Assembly: GCA_947643295.1 (NCBI GenBank)
Contig: CANRVM010000034.1
Span: 1 to 10,637 of the forward strand
DNA: 10,637 bases
From: an uncultured Mycoplasmatota bacterium
GTDB lineage: Bacteria; Bacillota_I; Bacilli_A; RF39; UBA660
Reading direction: 5' to 3'
Shown here in pieces: positions 7,291-10,637 of this stretch (position 1 is its first letter; each line of letters opens with the position of its first letter). Position numbers and translations under genes: made by a program. The notes beneath the pieces were generated by a model. It saw only the letters and a program-made list of their open reading frames with translations, did no database searches and was not told the origin of the DNA.

Positions 7291-7327
7291 AAAAAGGGAA
7301 ATACTGAACTTTGCCTAGTTGAGTACT
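7291..7327 (-). terminator. Possible terminator of the 27-codon peptide mRNA
   Basis: On the minus strand a 10-position stem (7327-7318 with 7309-7300, one C-C mismatch, one wobble) is followed by TCCC and five T residues (7295-7291). The wobble pair forms only in the minus-strand RNA; on the plus strand it is an A-C mismatch. The T tract begins 4 nt after the stem, so this is a weak call. Confidence 0.35.
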
Positions 7328-7348
7328 TGCCCAAATATTATTTGTTTA

Positions 7349-7383
7349 AGTACTTAATCATGCTGATTGAGTACTGTTTTCTT
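7349..7383 (+). terminator. Intrinsic terminator of the plus-strand RNA and possibly of the vanZ transcript
   Basis: A 12-bp stem (7349-7360 with 7364-7375, one wobble) with a TGC loop is followed by GTTTTCTT. The right arm repeats TTGAGTACT, also found at 7319-7327, so a competing hairpin is possible. Confidence 0.65.
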
Positions 7384-7393
7384 ATATAGATTA

Positions 7394-7477
7394 CTATTTT
7401 ACAAAAGTAAAAAGTAAGGCTATCAGTAAGAAGATAATGATGATTAAGGAAAGAATTAAAAAATCTTTCTTATGCAT
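7394..7477 (-). CDS. 27-residue single-span hydrophobic peptide, candidate type I toxin
   Basis: Reading leftwards from ATG (7477-7475) to TAG (7396-7394) gives 27 residues: MHKKD, then an almost unbroken hydrophobic stretch of about 21 residues (FLILSLIIIIFLLIALL in its centre) and a final Lys. This is one membrane span with a positively charged start, the usual build of small type I toxins of Gram-positive bacteria; I do not recognise a specific named family. The evidence that it is a gene is the context: an AAGGAGGT SD (7493-7486) placed 8 nt before the ATG, a promoter with a 17-bp spacer at 7542-7570, a hairpin hiding the SD, and a convergent short RNA. In the toxin reading the peptide would insert into the inner membrane and depolarise it. 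It might instead be a harmless small membrane protein. Confidence 0.65.
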   Translation of the reverse strand: MHKKDFLILSLIIIIFLLIALLFTFVK

Positions 7478-7478
7478 A

Positions 7479-7514
7479 ACTATCGACCTCCTTCCCGTAA
7501 AGAAGTAGGATAGT
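7479..7514 (-). promoter_or_regulatory. Hairpin sequestering the SD of the 27-codon gene
   Basis: In the minus-strand mRNA, ACTAT plus CCTACTTC (7514-7502) pairs with GAAGGAGG (7494-7487) and, after a 3-nt TCG bulge, with ATAGT (7483-7479), closing a 7-nt loop. There are 12 base pairs with one A-G mismatch. The whole SD is inside the stem, which ends one base before the ATG triplet. Translation would be blocked unless the stem is opened or the mRNA is processed, as in known type I toxin mRNAs. Confidence 0.65.
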
Positions 7515-7541
7515 ACCCAACAGTTCGTATTTCTTAAAAGC

Positions 7542-7570
7542 ATAATATCATAATTAGATGATAATAACAA
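7542..7570 (-). promoter_or_regulatory. Promoter of the 27-codon gene
   Basis: On the minus strand TTGTTA (7570-7565), a 17-bp spacer and TATTAT (7547-7542) preceded by TGA (7550-7548) make an extended -10 promoter. Transcription would start near 7535, giving a leader of about 58 nt. Confidence 0.6.
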
Positions 7571-7661
7571 TCGAACAAGAAAAAATATTAGATTACCTTC
7601 ATAACGTGTAAAAGTTTTTTAAATAATATATTAAAATAAACGAAAAATAATGATGTTTGCT

Positions 7662-7744
7662 ACATGCTTCATGTTACATAATAAGGGTAATACTATACCT
7701 TATTATGGCGAAGACTTTAGTGGCCAACGCCACTAGTCTCGCCT
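7662..7744 (-). ncRNA. Candidate structured small RNA of unknown family
   Basis: Reading leftwards from the predicted start, the RNA opens at once with a 15-bp GC-rich hairpin (7743-7707; bulges at A7712 and TT 7717-7718; arms GGCGA, GACT, AGTGG and complements). A 9-bp hairpin (7706-7678, ATAATAAGG with CCTTATTAT) abuts it, so the two could stack coaxially. A small stem follows (7674-7662, ACATG with CATGT). The GC-rich stem stands out from its surroundings. There is no reading frame. The 3' end is unclear: only T-rich sequence at about 7650-7640 suggests an end, so the RNA could also read on into the 27-codon gene as a distal leader. It does not match a riboswitch or housekeeping RNA that I recognise. 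Confidence 0.45.
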
Positions 7745-7749
7745 ATAAG

Positions 7750-7778
7750 ATTATACTTCGTTACTATTATATTGTAAG
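7750..7778 (-). promoter_or_regulatory. Promoter in front of the structured RNA
   Basis: On the minus strand CTTACA (7778-7773), a 17-bp spacer and a perfect TATAAT (7755-7750). The expected start at 7744 or 7743 is exactly the base of the large hairpin, which supports both calls. Confidence 0.5.
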
Positions 7779-7817
7779 GTGTTTTTTAATATTTTAATTA
7801 GTACGTAAAAAATTTCT

Positions 7818-7841
7818 AATTTTACTACCAATTTACTACTT
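7818..7841. repeat. Tandem repeats resembling tyrosine-integrase arm sites
   Basis: Two adjacent copies share TTTACTAC (7821-7828 and 7832-7839, 11 bp apart); on the minus strand they read GTAGTAAA. From memory this resembles the DR-2 arm-type sites bound by the N-terminal domain of Tn916 integrase (AGTAGTAAATT). No integrase gene is present, so this would be a remnant, or chance in AT-rich DNA. Confidence 0.35.
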
Positions 7842-7911
7842 TTGAAAGCAAAAATATAAGAAATTATAAAAATATTTGTGAATATCTTCAAAAAATAAAA
7901 ATGTCGTAAAC

Positions 7912-7926
7912 CCTTATAAAATAAGG
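7912..7926. repeat. Short perfect inverted repeat
   Basis: CCTTAT, AAA, ATAAGG is a 6-bp inverted repeat directly before a plus-strand TATAAT (7928-7933). The same ATAAGG/CCTTAT arms occur in the hairpin at 7678-7706. It could be an operator or a recombination core; no further evidence was seen. Confidence 0.35.
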
Positions 7927-8050
7927 ATATAATAGCATTTAAAAACTTATAAAAGTTGCTTGAAAATATACTATACTTTTGAAAAGAAAAGGAATTGGAA
8001 CAACTACACAAACGATTTGTAATATCAAAGAATTTTTAGAAGAAATGTAA

Positions 8051-8080
8051 AAACTACGATAGTGATTATCGTAATTTTTT
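8051..8080. terminator. Bidirectional terminator between the gap and the PBP gene
   Basis: A perfect 7-bp stem TACGATA (8055-8061) with TATCGTA (8067-8073) and a 5-nt loop is followed by A and six T on the plus strand (8075-8080), and by G and five T on the minus strand (8053-8049). On the minus strand it ends the PBP transcript about 20 nt after its stop. On the plus strand it would stop any short transcript starting in the gap. Confidence 0.8.
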
Positions 8081-8091
8081 GTTTGTAAACC

Positions 8092-10008
8092 TTATTTTTT
8101 CATATCACCAAGCATTAATCGAACAGTTCCTTGATCTTCTATTTTTTCTTTTGCTTCTGGAGATTGGGAAACAATATATTCTCCTTCTCCAGAATATTCA
8201 ATGGTAAAGTTAGGTAGCATTTTTTTAACATCTTCTTTTTTCATACCAACTACATTAGGTACTTCATACGTTATTTTGTCTGTCCATTCTAAATCCTTTT
8301 CCATTTCATTTTCTTGTTTTGGAATATCTAAAGCCTCAATAATATCTAATGTGATTTTTCTAGCAAATGGAGTTGTGGTATAACTAGATAAAAGGGCAGT
8401 ATTTTTGGGATTGTCGATAGCAAGGTATAAAACAGCCTCTGGATTATTCGAAGGGACAATACTAACGAAGGACATGATATAGTTGTTCACTAAGTATTTT
8501 CCATCTTTTGCTTTTTGAGCAGTACCTGTTTTTCCACCAATACGATATCCCTCAATAAAGGCTTTTTTTCCTCCTCCTTTTGCTACAACACTTTCTAAGG
8601 CACCACGCATAATTTTAGAAGTTTCTTTTGATATGGTTCTTCTTACAAGTTCTTTATAATTTTCATCAATGATTTCATTGGTAAGAGGTTCATTTACACT
8701 TTTTAGAATGTAAGGTTTATAAAGATATCCACCATTAATAACGGATGATATGGCAGTCACTTGTTGAATAGGGGTAACAGAAACTCCTTGACCAAAAGCA
8801 GTCGTTGAAAGTTCTACATTTCCAACTTGATCCAAGTTAAATAAAATTCCTTTCGATTCTCCTGTTAAATCCACTCCTGTTTTCTCTCCAAAACCGAATT
8901 TGTTGATATAGGAGAATAATCTTTCTTTTCCAAGAAGTTGTCCTAATTTGACAAAACCAGGGTTACACGAATTTTGAAGTACTTGCATGAATGTTTGATC
9001 ACCATGTCCTCCTGCTTTCCAACACTTTAAAACAGAACCTTCTACATTGACAGAACCAGAATCAAAGAAATGGTCTTTTTCTAAATCTACCACTTTTTCT
9101 TCTACGGAGGCTGCTGTTGTGATAATTTTGAAAGTAGATCCAGGCTCATATGATGCGAAGATAGGTAGATTTCGATTCAAAGTTTCCTCATTATATTTTT
9201 GATAATTATTTGGATCAAAGTTTGGTCTACTACTCATGGCTAGAATTTCTCCTGTTTTTGGATTCATCACAATTGCTAATGCCATATCTGGTGAAAATTT
9301 ATCCACGATATTATTTAATTCTCGCTCGATTGATTTTTGAATGTTAATATCAATTGTTAATTGGATATTCATACCATTAACAGGTTCTACATAAATATCA
9401 GATAAGTTTAATTGATTTCCTTTCGCATCCGAAAAATATTTAATCGCTCCATTTGTTCCTGTTAAAATATCATCATATTGTAATTCTAATCCAGAGAGCC
9501 CTTGATTATCAATACCAACATATCCAATGGAATTTGATAGCAAGTTTCCATAAGGATAATTTCTTTTGGATTCTTTTACAAGATAAACACCATCTAGATG
9601 GAGACTATTAATTTTATCTGCAATTTCAAAAGATAATCTTCTCCCTTCCGGATGCACTCTTTCAATAGAAGCTTTTTTGTAGACATGTTTTTTCATCTCA
9701 TCATAACTAACATTTAATATTTCAGAAAGTTTTTCTGTTACTTCTTTTTTGTTTTTAATTTGGTTTGGTATTAGAACAAGACTTGTTGTTGTTACATTAT
9801 CTGCTAAAACATTACCATTTCGATCTAGAATCTTTCCACGATCTGCTTGTACTTCTAAATCTCTACTCCAAAGGTCATTTGCTAAGGATTTCAATTTTTT
9901 ATAATCAAATACTTGGATTTTGAAAACTCTTAATACAATGGATATAAAAATAACAATAAATAGGAGTAAGACAATTTTAATTCTTTTATCAATACTTTTA
10001 AAAAACAT
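8092..10008 (-). CDS. SpoVD-type class B penicillin-binding protein (peptidoglycan transpeptidase) with one PASTA domain
   Basis: This membrane-anchored transpeptidase cross-links peptidoglycan outside the cytoplasmic membrane. The 638 residues match the size of SpoVD. Order: a short cytoplasmic N-terminus, one span (about 10-29), the class B pedestal domain with ADRGKILDRNGNVLA (55-69), the transpeptidase domain (about 240-560) and one PASTA domain (about 582-636, EVPNVVGMKKEDV at its start). Active-site motifs are intact: STFK with Ser291 and Lys294, SCN 347-349, and KTG 493-495. Cys329 (KCWKAGGHG) and Cys348 of the SCN motif lie 19 residues apart, as in the redox-controlled pair of Bacillus SpoVD. 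ATG at 10008-10006 follows AGAGGTGG (10019-10012). It is a single-gene minus-strand unit, divergent from an XRE regulator. Whether it acts in division or in spore cortex synthesis cannot be read from this window; ftsI is the alternative name. Confidence 0.93.
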   Translation of the reverse strand: MFFKSIDKRIKIVLLLFIVIFISIVLRVFKIQVFDYKKLKSLANDLWSRDLEVQADRGKILDRNGNVLADNVTTTSLVLIPNQIKNKKEVTEKLSEILNVSYDEMKKHVYKKASIERVHPEGRRLSFEIADKINSLHLDGVYLVKESKRNYPYGNLLSNSIGYVGIDNQGLSGLELQYDDILTGTNGAIKYFSDAKGNQLNLSDIYVEPVNGMNIQLTIDINIQKSIERELNNIVDKFSPDMALAIVMNPKTGEILAMSSRPNFDPNNYQKYNEETLNRNLPIFASYEPGSTFKIITTAASVEEKVVDLEKDHFFDSGSVNVEGSVLKCWKAGGHGDQTFMQVLQNSCNPGFVKLGQLLGKERLFSYINKFGFGEKTGVDLTGESKGILFNLDQVGNVELSTTAFGQGVSVTPIQQVTAISSVINGGYLYKPYILKSVNEPLTNEIIDENYKELVRRTISKETSKIMRGALESVVAKGGGKKAFIEGYRIGGKTGTAQKAKDGKYLVNNYIMSFVSIVPSNNPEAVLYLAIDNPKNTALLSSYTTTPFARKITLDIIEALDIPKQENEMEKDLEWTDKITYEVPNVVGMKKEDVKKMLPNFTIEYSGEGEYIVSQSPEAKEKIEDQGTVRLMLGDMKK

Positions 10009-10058
10009 AATCCACCTCTATTAGTAACTATGTAAAAAAATAAGAAAATAGAAGAAAG

Positions 10059-10087
10059 ATTATCATACAAAAAAGGACAAATGTTAA
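10059..10087 (-). promoter_or_regulatory. Promoter of the PBP gene
   Basis: On the minus strand TTAACA (10087-10082), a 17-bp spacer and GATAAT (10064-10059) each match consensus at five of six positions. The start near 10052 gives a leader of about 43 nt with the SD at its end. Confidence 0.6.
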
Positions 10088-10098
10088 CATCAGTTGTC
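10076..10098. promoter_or_regulatory. Possible operator overlapping the PBP -35 element
   Basis: ATGTTAACAT (10081-10090) is a perfect 10-bp palindrome, flanked by GACAA (10076-10080) and, after CAG, by its complement TTGTC (10094-10098). It covers the -35 element of the PBP promoter between two divergent genes, a common place for a binding site of the adjacent regulator. No protein assignment can be proved from the sequence. Confidence 0.35.
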
Positions 10099-10118
10099 AA
10101 ATTTCCAATTATGATTGA

Positions 10119-10147
10119 TGGTAAGCAAAAGAAAAATAAAGTATAAT
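10119..10147 (+). promoter_or_regulatory. Probable promoter of the XRE regulator gene
   Basis: A perfect TATAAT (10142-10147) stands 17 bp behind a poor -35 (TGGTAA, 10119-10124). The start near 10154 would leave a leader of under 20 nt with GGAGG (10158-10162) 8 nt before the ATG. Confidence 0.45.
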
Positions 10148-10170
10148 TTAGGATGTTGGAGGTGTTTTCT

Positions 10171-10637
10171 ATGAATATAGGAGATATGATTTTAAAATTG
10201 AGAAAAGAAAAAGGACTTTCTCAAGAAGAAGTGGCAGAAAAATTAAATGTTACGAGACAAACCGTTAGTAAGTGGGAAACAGGAGAGTCAAAACCAGATT
10301 TTGACAAAATCATACCACTTTGTGATTTGTTTTCTATTACAACAGAGGAATTACTAAGAGGAAAAAATAAAGAAGAGATAAGAGAAAAAATAATAAAAAA
10401 AGATATCAAAAGAGAAAGAGCCAAGGTTTTAAGTATTTGTATTTTTTTATATTTTCTTTCTGTTAGTTGGATTATCTTAATGGATTCTTTACAAGTTATG
10501 AGTAGTGAACTATCTGTGTGTATCTTTTTACTTATTTGTGCAATCTCTACTAGTATTTTAATTTATCACTTTGTATCTACGAAAAAAGAGATGGAAAAAG
10601 AAGAGAGAAAAAAGGATGAGAAAGAAAAGGAAATAGA
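10171..10637 (+). CDS. XRE-family DNA-binding regulator with a membrane-spanning C-terminal part (3' partial)
   Basis: The frame is open from ATG 10171 (SD GGAGG at 10158-10162) to the window edge, giving at least 155 residues. Residues 4-62 are a typical Cro/C1 helix-turn-helix: GDMILKLRKEKGLSQEEVA, then EKLNVTRQTVSKWETGESKP, then IIPLCDLFSITTEELL. A charged linker (64-84) leads to two hydrophobic segments, about 86-104 and 115-134, and a strongly charged Lys/Glu tail (138-155). This is the layout of small membrane-anchored XRE proteins common in Bacillota; the ligand or signal is unknown for most. It is divergent from the PBP gene and might regulate it through the palindrome in between, but this is inference. 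The stop codon lies beyond the window. Confidence 0.9.
   Translation, partial: MNIGDMILKLRKEKGLSQEEVAEKLNVTRQTVSKWETGESKPDFDKIIPLCDLFSITTEELLRGKNKEEIREKIIKKDIKRERAKVLSICIFLYFLSVSWIILMDSLQVMSSELSVCIFLLICAISTSILIYHFVSTKKEMEKEERKKDEKEKEI

Larger units (their letters stand above)
7269..7385 (+). ncRNA. Candidate antisense (antitoxin-type) RNA
   Basis: A promoter at 7234-7262 and an intrinsic terminator at 7349-7383 define an RNA of about 115 nt without a plausible reading frame. It runs towards the minus-strand 27-codon gene and would overlap that gene's mRNA 3' region over roughly 90 nt if that mRNA ends near 7291. Convergent 3' overlap is the known layout of txpA/RatA and bsrG/SR4 in Bacillus. 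The alternative is that this is only the 3' untranslated region and terminator of the LCP-vanZ transcript. Expression and pairing are inferred. Confidence 0.45.
7202..8091. other. 890-bp gap without ordinary genes; small-RNA and small-peptide region
   Basis: No protein of normal size is encoded between vanZ and the PBP gene. From left to right the gap contains a plus-strand promoter and terminator for a short RNA (7234-7385), a minus-strand 27-codon gene with promoter and SD hairpin (7394-7570), a block of hairpins next to a minus-strand promoter (7662-7778), tandem repeats resembling integrase arm sites (7818-7841), a short inverted repeat with a plus-strand TATAAT (7912-7933), and a bidirectional terminator (8055-8080). 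Nothing recognisable was seen at 7571-7650 and 7842-7910 beyond AT-rich sequence. Confidence 0.7.

Noticed and set aside
7750..7765. Similarity of ATTATACTTCGT to part of a loxP arm
   Set aside because: Only a few bases agree, there is no second arm at the right spacing, and no Cre-like gene; chance match.
7751..8011. 86-codon minus-strand frame in the gap
   Set aside because: It needs a TTG start without SD, is rich in Phe, Ser and Lys as expected of translated AT-rich non-coding DNA, and overlaps the promoter and repeats seen there.
8201..8383. Plus-strand 60-codon frame inside the PBP gene
   Set aside because: Antisense to the PASTA and C-terminal transpeptidase coding region; shadow frame.
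10221..10424. Minus-strand 67-codon frame inside the XRE gene
   Set aside because: Antisense to a clear helix-turn-helix domain; shadow frame.
1..10637. CRISPR array, tRNA, rRNA or intact insertion sequence
   Set aside because: No regularly spaced direct repeats of 24-40 bp, no tRNA cloverleaf or rRNA-like GC-rich stretch, and no transposase or integrase motif were seen on either strand.

Overview
The window is AT-rich, with Shine-Dalgarno (SD) sequences, sigma-A-type promoters and short U-tailed terminators of the kind seen in low-GC Gram-positive bacteria (Bacillota). Trp is encoded by TGG and TGA is not used as a sense codon in the genes read here. MraY, a class B penicillin-binding protein and an LCP-family ligase show a cell with a peptidoglycan wall, so it is not a wall-less mollicute. 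The PBP is of the SpoVD type (one PASTA domain, a Cys pair), which suggests sporulating ancestry. I cannot name the species.

Layout. At 1-261 is the 3' end of an unrecognised gene closed by a terminator. At 390-2980 lies a two-gene unit: mraY (lipid I synthesis) and gpmI (cofactor-independent phosphoglycerate mutase). A perfect consensus promoter at 3063-3091 then drives three tightly packed genes: a Wzz/YveK-type membrane adaptor, its BY-type tyrosine kinase and a PHP-family tyrosine phosphatase. Together these form a complete phospho-switch for surface polysaccharide assembly, ended by a terminator. A second unit (5315-7201) encodes an LCP-family enzyme with three N-terminal membrane segments and a VanZ-like membrane protein. 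On the minus strand a SpoVD-like transpeptidase (10008-8092) is divergent from a membrane-anchored XRE regulator that runs off the right edge.

The stretch 7202-8091 has no ordinary gene but is the most interesting part. It holds an unannotated 27-residue single-span hydrophobic peptide gene on the minus strand (7477-7394). This gene has its own extended -10 promoter and a strong SD locked in a long hairpin. From the other side converges a promoter plus terminator defining a plus-strand RNA of about 115 nt. The arrangement matches a type I toxin-antitoxin locus. Further right are a minus-strand promoter feeding a compact multi-hairpin RNA (7744-7662) and tandem repeats resembling tyrosine-integrase arm sites (7818-7841). 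This suggests that the gap may be the remains of a mobile element.

Functionally, nearly all recognisable genes serve the cell envelope: lipid I synthesis, transpeptidation, polysaccharide length control and phosphoregulation, and attachment of polymers to the wall. gpmI is the metabolic exception.
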